From contig JAIYCY010000006.1 of assembly GCA_027487775.1 (NCBI GenBank), positions 1-43,310 of the forward strand: 43,310 nucleotides of DNA, written 5' to 3'. Position 1 is the stretch's first letter; each line of letters starts with the position of its first letter. The position numbers were made by a program, and so were the translations under genes. Source of the stretch: Planctomycetaceae bacterium. Lineage in GTDB: Bacteria; Planctomycetota; Phycisphaerae; Tepidisphaerales; Tepidisphaeraceae. This document shows positions 1 through 10,710 of the stretch, piece by piece. The notes under the pieces were generated by a model that was not told where the DNA came from, made no database searches, and was given only the letters and a program-made list of their open reading frames with translations.

Positions 1-123
1 ACATTGATCATGCTGTTACACATTGATCATGCTGTTACACATTGATCATGCTGTTACACATTGATCATGCTGTTACACATTGATCATGCTGTTACACATT
101 GATCATGCTGTCACACATTGATC
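1..123. repeat. 19-bp tandem repeat array at left edge
   Basis: Six full head-to-tail copies of acattgatcatgctgttac start at 1, 20, 39, 58, 77 and 96, and a partial seventh runs from 115 to 123. The first five copies are identical; the sixth has one change (gtcac for gttac). Each copy contains the palindrome TGATCA and so one GATC site. There are no spacers, so this is not a CRISPR array. It begins at base 1, so the true copy number is unknown. It lies just past the stop of the minus-strand acyltransferase gene. Possible roles are a protein-binding array such as a transposase-binding end, or a variable-number repeat. Confidence 0.95.
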
Positions 124-143
124 GTCTAGGGCCGGATCGATGG

Positions 144-1364
144 CTATGGCTTGCCAGCGCGGTAGCTGAATCGCGACTTCAGTTTCAGGATCGGCTGCTC
201 GAATAGGAACCAGCTGACGCTAGCCGTCGCGATCGAAAGCGTCGTTGCGATCAGCAGGTGAATCAGCCAATCTATCGCGACGGGGAAGGGCAGGTGCGAT
301 GTCAGTTCGCGCGCGATCATGAAGTAGTAGACGATGAATAGATAGTGATAGACGTACAGCCCATAGCTGATCTTGCCGATGAACGTCAGGGGCCGGATCT
401 CGAGGATCCTGCGGATCGGATTCCGTTGGCGGGTCGTGATGGTAAAGTGGACGAGCCCTGCGTAGGCGAGCACGAGGCAGGTCGTCGGATCAGGCCACGG
501 TAATCGCGAAATCGGTCCGACGAGGGATGAAAACACGCCCGCACGGGCCATGCCGGTGGTCAGGAAAGATGTCGCGTAACAGAGCGCTGCGACCCACGAA
601 ACAACATAAAGCCCGCGACGCAGTCGATCACTTGACGAGATTCGCTCCCACGAGATGGCAAGCAGTCCCCCAAGGAACAGACCGTCCAGATTCAGCACAT
701 ACATCGGAACGATCGTCTCGCCGTCGCTGAAGACTCGGCGGGCGATCGGCAGGGCGATGCACGCCAGCACGCACACCCATGCGACGAAGCGGCGAGGCAA
801 CAAAAAGATGATCAGCGGCCAGACCAGATAAAACTGCTCCTCGACGGCCAGCGTCCAGAAATGTCCGAACTGCAGTCCTGCGAAGCTATGGTCGATGCCT
901 GCGATCCCCTGCGAGAAGTTGGAAACATAAAGCCATAGCCACCACTGATTGTTGAAAGCTTCCCGGGCCTCATCGCTTACCGTCACTCCCGTCAAAACCA
1001 GAATCGATAGAGTTCCGAGTGTGAGCAGCAGCACAAGGTAATAGACCGGAAAAATGCGAAGCGTTCGCCGGGCGTAGAAGGCTCGGAAGTAGTTCGATGA
1101 TTCTCTGGATCGAAGGAGAATCGAAGTGATCAGGAATCCGGACAGCACAAAGAAGAGGTGAACGCCGTTGCCGAGCACAGAGATCATGTTCACGCCGGCG
1201 ACAAACCACGTCGCGTCGGTGGGCCTGTCGGCGGCGAGAAAGTGCATGAGCAGGACTTGCATCACCGCCAAAGCACGCAGGCCGTCCAATTGGGGATAAT
1301 GGACGGCCTTGGTGGCGCGCGGGTCGGGGATGACCAGTTCGGTTTGAGCGGAGCTTTGGTTCAT
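144..1364 (-). CDS. Acyltransferase 3 family membrane protein (OafA/YrhL-like)
   Basis: A 406-residue integral membrane protein. The N-terminal YPQLDGLRALAV followed by LLMHF, then LFFVLSGFLIT, ARRTLRIFPVYY and FWTLAVEEQFYLVWP are the signature blocks of the acyltransferase 3 family, which moves acyl groups (often acetyl) onto sugars of surface polysaccharides or lipids at the cytoplasmic membrane. About ten hydrophobic segments follow one another to the C-terminus, as usual for this family, and the length is typical. No clear Shine-Dalgarno site precedes the ATG. It lies 70 bp downstream of the flavin amine oxidase gene on the same strand and may be co-transcribed. The acyl acceptor cannot be told from sequence. 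Confidence 0.93.
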   Translation of the reverse strand: MNQSSAQTELVIPDPRATKAVHYPQLDGLRALAVMQVLLMHFLAADRPTDATWFVAGVNMISVLGNGVHLFFVLSGFLITSILLRSRESSNYFRAFYARRTLRIFPVYYLVLLLTLGTLSILVLTGVTVSDEAREAFNNQWWLWLYVSNFSQGIAGIDHSFAGLQFGHFWTLAVEEQFYLVWPLIIFLLPRRFVAWVCVLACIALPIARRVFSDGETIVPMYVLNLDGLFLGGLLAISWERISSSDRLRRGLYVVSWVAALCYATSFLTTGMARAGVFSSLVGPISRLPWPDPTTCLVLAYAGLVHFTITTRQRNPIRRILEIRPLTFIGKISYGLYVYHYLFIVYYFMIARELTSHLPFPVAIDWLIHLLIATTLSIATASVSWFLFEQPILKLKSRFSYRAGKP

Positions 1365-1434
1365 GGGATTAGCATCAGCCGCCGGTATCGGTTTGCCGCC
1401 GGTGGTCGATACTTTACGCGAACCCGATCATGAA

Positions 1435-3012
1435 TCACATCGCCGGCGCGGGCTCGGTTGCGGGCGCTTCGGTCTCTTTCAGGTGCTCGGGGGTTTCGGG
1501 CATCGGGATCTCGGGCACAGAGAGTCCGTCCCGGGCCGCGAGTCGACGAGCTAGCTGAACCCCGCTGTTCAGGGCACCTTCCATGTATCCGGCAAACTGC
1601 ACGCTGCAGTGTTCGCCTGCAAAGTGAATCCGACCCGCCACGCCGTTCCATAGCATCGGCTGCACCGTCGTCACCTGCCCCGGCGCGGGGAAACTGTAAC
1701 CCGCCTGGCACCAATCATCTTTCGGCCAGTCCATGAAACGGGATCGGATGAAGGCTTCCTGATAGCTGGGATAGACCGAACCAAGAATCTCACCGTACTT
1801 CGCGTCACGCTCGCTGCGGGCGAGGGCCAGCGCGTCGCTCGCCGCCTTTCCGCCGCTGAAGCAGTGAAAGCTCGCCTCGCCTTCGTCGTCCTGCGCGTCG
1901 GTGCCGTCCCACGTCTGGCTAAGGAACGTATCGGTGAGCGTGTATTGTCCGAGTTCGTCCTTCTTCCAGAACTTGCTCTTCACATGCGCCAGGTATTTGA
2001 GCGCGACGCCCATTTGCGGATTGAGCGAGGTCGGGAGAGCAGGCGAGAAGCGGATTTTGTGCCATACGCTCGGGGGGCAGGCGACGATCACATCGTCGGC
2101 TTCGATCGTGCGACCATCGCGGCAGGTCACCACCACGCCGTTGCCCTTGATCGAGATTTCGCTGACGGCAAGCCCGAGCGTCAGGCGATTGCCGAGTGCT
2201 TCGGCGAGCTTTGTCGCGAGCTGTTGGTTGCCACCCTGACAGCGATAGACCTCGCTCTCGGTCCAGAACCGTTCTCCGCCTCCGCCGACGATGGCGGCAA
2301 GCATGGCGAGCAGGCTCTGCCGCTCGGATTCAACAGCATTGTCGCTGGAGATGAGAATGTGAGCCGCCCGTCGGGTGAACTCATCGACGTCTTGCTGCTC
2401 GGAGATAAACGCGCCAACGCTCTTCTCGTCGTGCGCCTTGGCATTCTCAGACTTCCACGGTTCGAGTGCATTGATGCCGACGGCGGCCTGTGCGTTCATA
2501 CGCTTGAGCAGTTCGTCCATCGATTCCCAAAGAGCCGTCGACTCCGGCTCGGTCAGCTTCTTTCCGTCGAAGACGATCGGCGCTTCGTAGTCGGCGTCTT
2601 CGGAAACATCGATGAAGGAGAGATCAAACTTGGCCGCGTAATGGATCCACGCCGGGTGATTCGAACCGACAAGCTCACCGCCCCCCTCGACGTTGCGGCC
2701 TTTCACCCAGCCTCCGCCAAGTGAGTCGTTAAACGAGAAGACACGTCCGCCTACACGATCGCGTGGGTCGAAGATCACGACGTCGTAGCCGACGCTAAGA
2801 AGCTCATATGCCGCCGCAAGTCCGGCAAAGCCCGCGCCCACCACCACGACACGCTTGCCCGCCTGTGCGGTCGTACGTCGCGCGAGCGCGGAGTTGGACA
2901 ACAACAGCCCGCCTGTCGCGGCCAGCAGTCCCGCGACAAACTGCCGACGCGTCACCGGATCGATCGGCTGACCATGCTTCTGATTGAGAACGGCAAAGAA
3001 CGATCGCGACAT
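1435..3012 (-). CDS. Tat-exported flavin monoamine oxidase family protein
   Basis: 525 residues from the chosen start. The N-terminus has a twin-arginine signal: TRRQFVAG at residues 21-28, then a hydrophobic stretch ending near SALA. Directly after it comes the dinucleotide-binding motif VVVVGAGFAGLAAAYEL, an acidic end of the second strand (VIFDPRDRVGGR) and, near the C-terminus, HFAGEHCSVQFAGYMEGALNSG, the FAD-contact block of the amine oxidase/MAO family. The family oxidises amines or amino acids to imines using FAD and oxygen; the substrate here is unknown. An upstream in-frame ATG at 3042 is possible, but the ATG at 3012 has GGAGG just before it. The C-terminus is a Pro/Glu/Ala-rich tail. 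It is probably folded with FAD in the cytoplasm and exported. Confidence 0.9.
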   Translation of the reverse strand: MSRSFFAVLNQKHGQPIDPVTRRQFVAGLLAATGGLLLSNSALARRTTAQAGKRVVVVGAGFAGLAAAYELLSVGYDVVIFDPRDRVGGRVFSFNDSLGGGWVKGRNVEGGGELVGSNHPAWIHYAAKFDLSFIDVSEDADYEAPIVFDGKKLTEPESTALWESMDELLKRMNAQAAVGINALEPWKSENAKAHDEKSVGAFISEQQDVDEFTRRAAHILISSDNAVESERQSLLAMLAAIVGGGGERFWTESEVYRCQGGNQQLATKLAEALGNRLTLGLAVSEISIKGNGVVVTCRDGRTIEADDVIVACPPSVWHKIRFSPALPTSLNPQMGVALKYLAHVKSKFWKKDELGQYTLTDTFLSQTWDGTDAQDDEGEASFHCFSGGKAASDALALARSERDAKYGEILGSVYPSYQEAFIRSRFMDWPKDDWCQAGYSFPAPGQVTTVQPMLWNGVAGRIHFAGEHCSVQFAGYMEGALNSGVQLARRLAARDGLSVPEIPMPETPEHLKETEAPATEPAPAM

Positions 3013-3176
3013 GATGCCTCCGTATTCAGTTGAAACCGACATTCCGTCGTGTGTTGATCGAAACTTGAAATGCTCCCGACAAAGCCGATCGGCAGCGTTA
3101 ACTGCCGACCGACGAAAACCTGGGATGGATGACCCTTTCGGATCGCCATCATCGAATCATCGCGAACTGCCTTGGC

Positions 3177-4292
3177 TCACTCGTCATTCGTCGGGCCGAC
3201 GATGAGGAGCCAGAGCTTGGCGAAGTTGACGATCTGCTGGCGAGTGAGCTTGTTGGCGTGCAGCGAGTAGATCGCCTTGGAGGAAGCCGGAAGATCGCCG
3301 CCGGGAACGAACGTATCGACGTACTCGATTCGCCCGGTCAGTGTCGGCACACTGGTGTCGACGGCAAAGAAGGCGTCGAGATCGCTCGCTCCGTCGAAGG
3401 CCGCGCCGACATCGCTTGCGGGCTTGTTGGCTTCTTCATTGAAGCGGAGATTGAACTCGTAGTAACCCTTGCCGTTGGTCTCGCGCTGCGGATCTTCGAC
3501 CCACTTGATGGTGCCGGTGATCTTGTCGTTGACCGCCTTGCCATCGACCATGTAGCCGAGCGTGATGTTGTTGGCATACCAGTTGCCAGTTTCATAGTCG
3601 TAGTCGAGCGAACCGTTGACGCTGGTGCGCGGGAACACATCGACAGGTCCGCGGGCAAGTTCAATGCCGATGAATCCGATCGGATCGACCTTTGTCACGG
3701 TTTGCGTAACTTGCTTGCCCTTGACGATGCGGGTGTAGTTGCGGGTGAGCAGATTTCCCTTGTCCTCGACCTTGCCCTGAAGCTGCCCGGCGAAGAGATC
3801 CTGATAGCCCGCCACGCTGCCCGCGCCGTCGACGGCAAAGCGGAGACTCGAGCCCTGATCCTTGCCCGAGGCCAGATCATAAACGCCCGTGCGGGGATCG
3901 CCCGGCATCGTACCGACCCAGCGGCCGACGCGCTTGGTCTGCTTCTCGTCGCGCGGGTTGATCACGCTGATGTCCAAGCCGTAAGTGAGCTTGGCATCCT
4001 GCGCGGTGCGACCGAGCAGACGTCCACGAATCCTGGGCATGCGTTGAACTTCGCCGCTGAATTTGACCTGGCTGAGCACGTTCAGATCAACTTTATAAAT
4101 GTCGGCCACGCCGAGTTTGGGCGAACCTTCTTTGAAGTCGCCGCTGGTGTCGATTTGAGTGCGGGTGTTGTAGGTGATGTCCATCGACCCGGTAATCACG
4201 CCGTCACGCGTGATTGCGTCTTCGCCCCACGCAGAAGCGGACAAGCACATCCCAGTGGTGAGCGCTAATGCTGCAATTCGATTTCGAACCAT
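3177..4292 (-). CDS. Secreted protein of unknown function
   Basis: 371 residues. The ATG at 4292 is preceded by GGGAGG at a good distance and gives a clear Sec signal peptide (MVRNRIAALALTTGMCLSAS, cleavage near AWGED). The frame stays open further upstream, but that part reads as non-coding. The mature protein is rich in beta-type sequence (ITGSMDITYNTRTQID, GRIEYVDTFVPGG) and has repeated Gly-Thr/Gly-Ser strands. I do not recognise a family. The C-terminus, HANKLTRQQIVNFAKLWLLIVGP, looks helical and is unlike the rest. It has its own 5' spacer of 167 bp from the VWA gene upstream, so it may have its own promoter. Confidence 0.75.
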   Translation of the reverse strand: MVRNRIAALALTTGMCLSASAWGEDAITRDGVITGSMDITYNTRTQIDTSGDFKEGSPKLGVADIYKVDLNVLSQVKFSGEVQRMPRIRGRLLGRTAQDAKLTYGLDISVINPRDEKQTKRVGRWVGTMPGDPRTGVYDLASGKDQGSSLRFAVDGAGSVAGYQDLFAGQLQGKVEDKGNLLTRNYTRIVKGKQVTQTVTKVDPIGFIGIELARGPVDVFPRTSVNGSLDYDYETGNWYANNITLGYMVDGKAVNDKITGTIKWVEDPQRETNGKGYYEFNLRFNEEANKPASDVGAAFDGASDLDAFFAVDTSVPTLTGRIEYVDTFVPGGDLPASSKAIYSLHANKLTRQQIVNFAKLWLLIVGPTNDE

Positions 4293-4459
4293 AATATTCC
4301 TCCCGAAAGATCGCATCACCCGGCCCGACCATCGAGCCTTCGGATGCGAGCCCTTAAGGATGCCCACGCTTCGCTCGGATTGCAACGTATCGAAGGTTAG
4401 AAATGTGTAAAACGATTCGAGCGATTCGATGTGCCGCGCGAGTGAGCAAGGCGATGGCA

Positions 4460-6541
4460 CTACGCGTGAAGCCTTCGCGTGTAGATCCACCATTCGATCA
4501 TCAGGAGCGGCAACGCACCAACGGCGATCAGCCACCACCACCACTCTTGCCGCTGCTTCTGCTCTTCTCCGCTGGCTGCGATCATGGTTCCGACGCTGCC
4601 GGGCGGAGTGTTGGATGGGAGAATGTCGCTTTCGTTTTCGTCAAGAAGATTGACCGCGAGTCGTTCGTAACTCGGGATCTCCGGGTCCGTGCGGTAAAGA
4701 CCGACACGCCGAAAGACCGGCAGAACGATGTCGGCAGCGCCCGTCTGGGCGGTGCCGGGGGCATCGATGCGGATGCGTGTGGGTCCTTCCGGACCGACCA
4801 GTGTGATGGACTCAGGCGCGGGTGTGATGCGCGAGACGGCCGAGCGCGGCAATCGCGGGGCGTCGCCGGGCTGGAAAGATTCACGGAGATTCAGTTCGCT
4901 CGAGGTCGCGAGGAACTGCAGTGTGTTGAAGAGAAAATATGGAAATGTCTCTCGCAGCGGCCAATTGCTTTGCAGCAGATCGAATCCGACGACCAAATGC
5001 GTCCGACGCTCGGCGCGATAGAGCGCCGCGAGCGGGCCTTGCCTGCCTTCGATGATGATCTCGGCCTCCGGTGGAAGATTCAGCCGCATGCTCTCTGCGA
5101 TGAACAGCCGGCCGATGTTCAGGCCGCGCAGCAGCGGATGATCACGCTTCCAATCGAGCACGGTCTCGTCGGTGTGGAAAAGCGGCAGCTGAGATTGCAC
5201 GTCGGTCGTTTGCGTGATGGGCGTGCCGGGCGGAAGGCTTCCGAAATAGACAAACGCACCGGCCTCGGGGAGTTGTGTGGGGCGGATCCGATCGAAGAAG
5301 ATGACGTCGTGAACGGTCGGGACATCTTTCAGGTATTGATCGGGTGTGAGGATCTTCAGATCGGCAGCACCGAGTGCAGAGACGGCGCGTTCGAGGAAGT
5401 AGTTGCCTTCGGTGACGAGCGCGATGCTCAACGGCTTGGGCGGCGGGACCACGACATGGGCGACATCGTCGATCGGCAGCGCGTCGGTGATGTTCGAGGC
5501 GTTGGCTGACGTGCCCGAACTGATCTTGTGTTCGATGCGAATGACGGCTGCGGTGGTGAGTTCGACTCGGAACTCGACACTGTCGCGCGCAGTGATGCCG
5601 TTCTTCTCGGCTTCACGTCGCTGGTCTTCCGTCCAGCGCGCGGGCAGGATTTGTGCTGTCTGTCGGACCTGCTGGGTGACGAATTGATCAACACCGGGCG
5701 ACGCCGGATCGATCGGAGAGATGCTGAGCACGACGTCCGCTCGGACGGGATCAGGGCCGAAATTGGCGAGGCGGGCGAAGATCTGCACGTCGGTCGGCGA
5801 TTCGTAATTCCGCCGGGCCGAGAGTGCGACAATCGCGAGGTTGGGCGTTTGTGGGTTGCCGATGGGGATGTAGCGGACGGTTCCGAAGGTGGAAAGAGAA
5901 TCGGCATCGCGCACGCGACCGTCGGAGAGGATGTAGATGTCGGCGGCTTGTGTGCCGGCGCGGAGTTGCGCGGGATCGATCGCCATCGCCGCGTCGGCAA
6001 GTTGCAGCGCGGTCTGCAGGCGGGTCGGTCCGTCGGTGGGGGTGATCGAATCGACGGCGCGACGAAGCATTGCGCGATCCGTCGAAAAAGACTGAACCAC
6101 TTCCGCAGAGGCGTCGAATGCGATGATCGCGGCCCGCGCGTCGCGCGGCATGGCGTCGATGATCTCGCGCGCCTTCTGCCGGGCCTCATCCAGACGCGAC
6201 GCATCGTCGACATCCCGAGCCTGCATCGAGCCCGACCGATCGATGAGAATGATGTTCATCGCACCGGGCTTAATGGTCTGAAAACTCACCGGCCTTGCAT
6301 ATGCGAGCAGAATCGCGAGCAGCACCAGCGCTTGCAACAACAACAGCAGGTTGCGACGAAGTCGCTGGAACGGACTGTTGACCTGCAGGTCCTGAACACT
6401 CTTCTTCCAGAGAAATGTCGATGCGATGTCATGCTGCTTGCGGCGGAGCTTCAGGAAGTACAGCAGAAGAAGCGCAGGGACGGCAATCGCCGCCGCGAGG
6501 GCTGCGCTTTGCCATGATAAGAATGTGGGCAGGAACGACAT
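4460..6541 (-). CDS. BatA-like membrane protein with VWA domain
   Basis: 693 residues from the ATG at 6541 (a TTG one codon earlier is also possible). The N-terminus matches the BatA/aerotolerance-type module: a membrane helix at about 12-31, then KLRRKQHDIASTFLWKKS, then a second helix at about 63-82. A von Willebrand A domain follows, with the metal-binding DxSxS at D101-R-S103-G-S105. A long extracytoplasmic beta-rich region leads to a final membrane helix (WWWWLIAVGALPLLMIEWW) close to the C-terminus. Such proteins usually work with DUF58 proteins and a MoxR AAA+ ATPase in assembly or stress functions. The DUF58 gene is 80 bp upstream; no MoxR gene is seen in the window. Confidence 0.88.
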   Translation of the reverse strand: MSFLPTFLSWQSAALAAAIAVPALLLLYFLKLRRKQHDIASTFLWKKSVQDLQVNSPFQRLRRNLLLLLQALVLLAILLAYARPVSFQTIKPGAMNIILIDRSGSMQARDVDDASRLDEARQKAREIIDAMPRDARAAIIAFDASAEVVQSFSTDRAMLRRAVDSITPTDGPTRLQTALQLADAAMAIDPAQLRAGTQAADIYILSDGRVRDADSLSTFGTVRYIPIGNPQTPNLAIVALSARRNYESPTDVQIFARLANFGPDPVRADVVLSISPIDPASPGVDQFVTQQVRQTAQILPARWTEDQRREAEKNGITARDSVEFRVELTTAAVIRIEHKISSGTSANASNITDALPIDDVAHVVVPPPKPLSIALVTEGNYFLERAVSALGAADLKILTPDQYLKDVPTVHDVIFFDRIRPTQLPEAGAFVYFGSLPPGTPITQTTDVQSQLPLFHTDETVLDWKRDHPLLRGLNIGRLFIAESMRLNLPPEAEIIIEGRQGPLAALYRAERRTHLVVGFDLLQSNWPLRETFPYFLFNTLQFLATSSELNLRESFQPGDAPRLPRSAVSRITPAPESITLVGPEGPTRIRIDAPGTAQTGAADIVLPVFRRVGLYRTDPEIPSYERLAVNLLDENESDILPSNTPPGSVGTMIAASGEEQKQRQEWWWWLIAVGALPLLMIEWWIYTRRLHA

Positions 6542-6621
6542 CAATCACCCATCTCGTCAACCTGTGTCTGAATCATGCGGGCATCGCCCAAAACGCCTTC
6601 CTTGGGGCTCGCGAAGTTATC

Positions 6622-7512
6622 CTAACCGAGCAGCCCACGCTGGCGAAGATATCCCAGCACCAATTGATCAAACGGAACGTTCGTCGAAGTGAACAAATAC
6701 GCACCCCCGCGGCGGGTGACGTATTGCTTCACCGACAAGCACCAAGCGTTGAGGTTGGCCTTGTAGCGATCGAGCAGCGGCTGAGTGATCGTCAGCTCGG
6801 CGGTGTCTTGATCCTCGATATCGACCAGACGCAGGTCGCCCTTCAAATCGGGATCGATCTCCTGGGGCGACAAAATGTGCAGCGCATAAAAATCGAACCG
6901 ACGACCGGCAACATATCGCAGCGCGTTCTCGATGCCCGACTTGTCGAAGAAGTCGCTGAGCATGACGCAAACACCACGGCCTTGCGCGGTCAGGGCGAAA
7001 CGTTTCATCGCAGCGCCGAGATCGGTCGGACCCGCGTCGGGTTCGAGATTGGAGATGAAATCGAGCATCTGCCCTACGCGGCGACGACCGCGCATCCCGC
7101 CGGTCTCGGCGATCATGCGATTGCTGACGGCGGCGAGACTGACCCGGTTGTGGTTCACCAATCCGACATACGCCAACGCGGCCGCGACTTGCTGCATGTA
7201 ACGCAGCTTGTCTGGATTTCCGAATCGCGTCGATTTTGATGTGTCGATCAAAATGTGCACCGAAAGATCCTCCTCCTCGAGAAACATCTTGAGGAACAGT
7301 CGATCAAGCCGGGCGTAGATGTTCCAATCGATAAAGCGCAGGTCGTCGCCGATCGTGTAATTACGAAAATCGGCGAACTCGACAGATTGACCGCGGCGCT
7401 TGGAGCGTCGCTCGCCGCGCATCTTTCCCGCCAGGATCTTTCGACTGATGACGTCCAGGCGATCTAGCCTTGCCATGAAATCGCCGGTCAAGAGTGGTTC
7501 GGTCGCGGGCAT
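6622..7512 (-). CDS. DUF58 domain-containing protein
   Basis: 296 residues, soluble. It contains the DUF58 hallmark SVEFADFRNYTIGDDLRFID at about residues 44-63, followed by WNIYARLDRLFLKMFLEEED and a VWA-like fold with the metal-site variant DTSKST. DUF58 proteins are commonly encoded beside MoxR ATPases and BatA-type VWA membrane proteins and are thought to take part in assembly or activation of envelope or metalloprotein complexes. Here it lies between a tiny membrane protein (85 bp upstream) and the BatA-like gene (80 bp downstream), all on one strand. The start ATG at 7512 lacks a strong Shine-Dalgarno site. Confidence 0.92.
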   Translation of the reverse strand: MPATEPLLTGDFMARLDRLDVISRKILAGKMRGERRSKRRGQSVEFADFRNYTIGDDLRFIDWNIYARLDRLFLKMFLEEEDLSVHILIDTSKSTRFGNPDKLRYMQQVAAALAYVGLVNHNRVSLAAVSNRMIAETGGMRGRRRVGQMLDFISNLEPDAGPTDLGAAMKRFALTAQGRGVCVMLSDFFDKSGIENALRYVAGRRFDFYALHILSPQEIDPDLKGDLRLVDIEDQDTAELTITQPLLDRYKANLNAWCLSVKQYVTRRGGAYLFTSTNVPFDQLVLGYLRQRGLLG

Positions 7513-7597
7513 TGACCGACATCATACCCTGAAGGACGCAATCTGGGTCAACTACATCGCGGCTCAACAACGCCGGACGTTGACGGGCGTTGATCAG

Positions 7598-7951
7598 CTA
7601 GGCCAACGCCAGTGCGAGTGAGGCGATCAGGAGAAGCAAAGTCAAAAGCCCCAGGCCTGCCGAGATCGCGACATGGATCGCTCGGCGCGACCAAAGTGTC
7701 GGCAGGACAAGCCCGACGAGCATGATCTGAGCGAGCATCAACATGGCCAGCGAAAAGAGTCTGCGTGACAGGACGGCGGAATCGGGTCGGGGAAGCTCGG
7801 CGGGGCTCGGGCGGGCGTGTGTGTAGATCGCAATCGCTGTGACGACCAGGACGATCGCCATCATGCCCACCACGCACGCAACGGGCCTGCGAAATCGATT
7901 TGGCAGGGGCAAGGGGCGTTTGGACAGAGGTTGCCGCAAGCTGATCGACAT
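7598..7951 (-). CDS. Small membrane protein of unknown function
   Basis: 117 residues. The start ATG (7951-7949) overlaps the stop of the upstream gene as TGATG and is preceded by GGAGGA, which fixes the start against the longer open frame and implies translational coupling. Three hydrophobic segments are visible: VACVVGMMAIVLVVTAIAIY (about 24-43), LFSLAMLMLAQIMLVGLVLP (about 66-85) and ISAGLGLLTLLLLIASLALA (about 96-115). There is a basic N-terminal tail. No family is recognised. Its place between two helical-repeat membrane proteins and the DUF58/VWA pair suggests it belongs to that membrane assembly. Confidence 0.8.
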   Translation of the reverse strand: MSISLRQPLSKRPLPLPNRFRRPVACVVGMMAIVLVVTAIAIYTHARPSPAELPRPDSAVLSRRLFSLAMLMLAQIMLVGLVLPTLWSRRAIHVAISAGLGLLTLLLLIASLALALA

Positions 7952-8924
7952 CAGGCGAGTCCTCCGCCGGGACCGGTCGGGAAAGGATCGAAGACTGCCG
8001 ACGCGGTCGATGGCGCTGGTTTCGCGGAGGGAATCGGTGGGACGGAAGGAAGTGGCGCGTGGGAAGAGTGTTGCCAGAGTGCCAGAAGCTCGGGTCGGCC
8101 GCGCGTGATGTCGGCGAAGTCGCCCAGAAGTTCTGCGCGTTCGCGCTGGATGTCGGCCCAGTCGGATCGACCAAGCCGAAGGGCCGCCAGTCCGAGCCAT
8201 GCGTGCGTTCGCGCTGCCATCAGGCTGGGCATCAGCTCGACAAATGGAAGAACGCTGTTCCAACGCATGCCGATGTCGTTCCATGCCCCGAGTCGACCGA
8301 GCAGGTCGATATCCATTTGCATCAGACCGAGCGATGGACGCAGGCCGAGCGGGCGAGATCGAAGCGGTACGATTTCGCGTGCGGCGGTGCTGATTTCGCC
8401 GAGCTCGATGAGACTGTCGACGAGGATCATGCGCGAAGTCGTGTCGAGCTCGATCGTGCGCGGCCTGATACGCATAAGGACTTCACGCGACAGCGCGGCG
8501 GCGTCGGAAAAGCGACGTCGCGCGTGCCGGATCATCGCGAGATGATAGAGCGAGACGAGTTTGCCACCTTCGTTAAGGCTGAACATGCCCAGCGTGCGTC
8601 GAATGCCCTCTTCCGCTGCATCAAAGTCGCCGATCGAGAGGGCGGATTGCGTCTGGCGAATGCTTTGTGCGGAGCGGATGCTGAACATCACCGCCGCGAT
8701 CCAAAGCAATGCGATGATCAAAATGAATCCAGCCGATGACGTGGCGGCATAACTGAGAATCAGAATCGTCAGCACGAGATAATAGAGGCCGACAAGAATA
8801 CCCCGTGACAGGCCGACGGATTTGCGAAACAAGCCGATCGCCTCCTGCGACGTCCAATGCAACGGACGCGAGCTGAACTTCGATTCCAATCCGCGTCGAC
8901 TGGAGGTTTGAGCGCTTGCGTCGT

Positions 8925-8928
<4 letters not shown>
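7951..8928 (-). CDS. Membrane protein with helical (TPR-like) repeats
   Basis: 325 residues. Two membrane helices lie near the N-terminus (about 43-61 and 66-84), followed by roughly 200 residues of paired helices with TPR-like character (FDAAEEGIRRTLGMFSLNEG, RFSDAAALSREVLM). A Pro/Ser/Ala-rich tail ends the protein. The ATG at 8928 overlaps the stop of the upstream gene as ATGA and has GGAGGTG before it. The order of two membrane helices then cytoplasmic helical repeats is shared with the upstream product, so the two may be diverged duplicates. No named family was recognised. It probably acts as a scaffold for the VWA/DUF58 system. Confidence 0.82.
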
Positions 8929-10536
<1,608 letters not shown>

Positions 10537-10591
10537 TTGCCCTTCAGGGTGTTCAGCAGACACGGATTCTGCGTCGATCCTCTACAGACTC

Positions 10592-10625
10592 TACAGGCAT
10601 GAAGGCTCCACAGGCATGAAGGTTC
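10592..10625. repeat. 17-bp direct duplication with possible weak terminator
   Basis: Two adjacent copies of a 17-bp unit beginning ACAGGCATGAAGG (10592-10608 and 10609-10625) differ at two positions. The second copy is part of an inverted repeat, CATGAAG (10614-10620) with CTTCATG (10631-10637) around a 10-nt loop. It lies between the convergent P-II and AraC-type genes, so it could serve as a weak bidirectional terminator, but no T-tract follows. Confidence 0.6.
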
Positions 10626-10710
10626 TTTGAGCTTCATGGGTCTGGCGTGCGTAGATCGTTCGTGGATCAGATGCGTCCGGTCCGTCGTTCTTTTGCAACA
10701 GCGATGCTAT

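Noticed and set aside
1..123. CRISPR array
   Set aside because: Units follow each other without spacers; the same holds for the right-edge array, and no cas gene is present.
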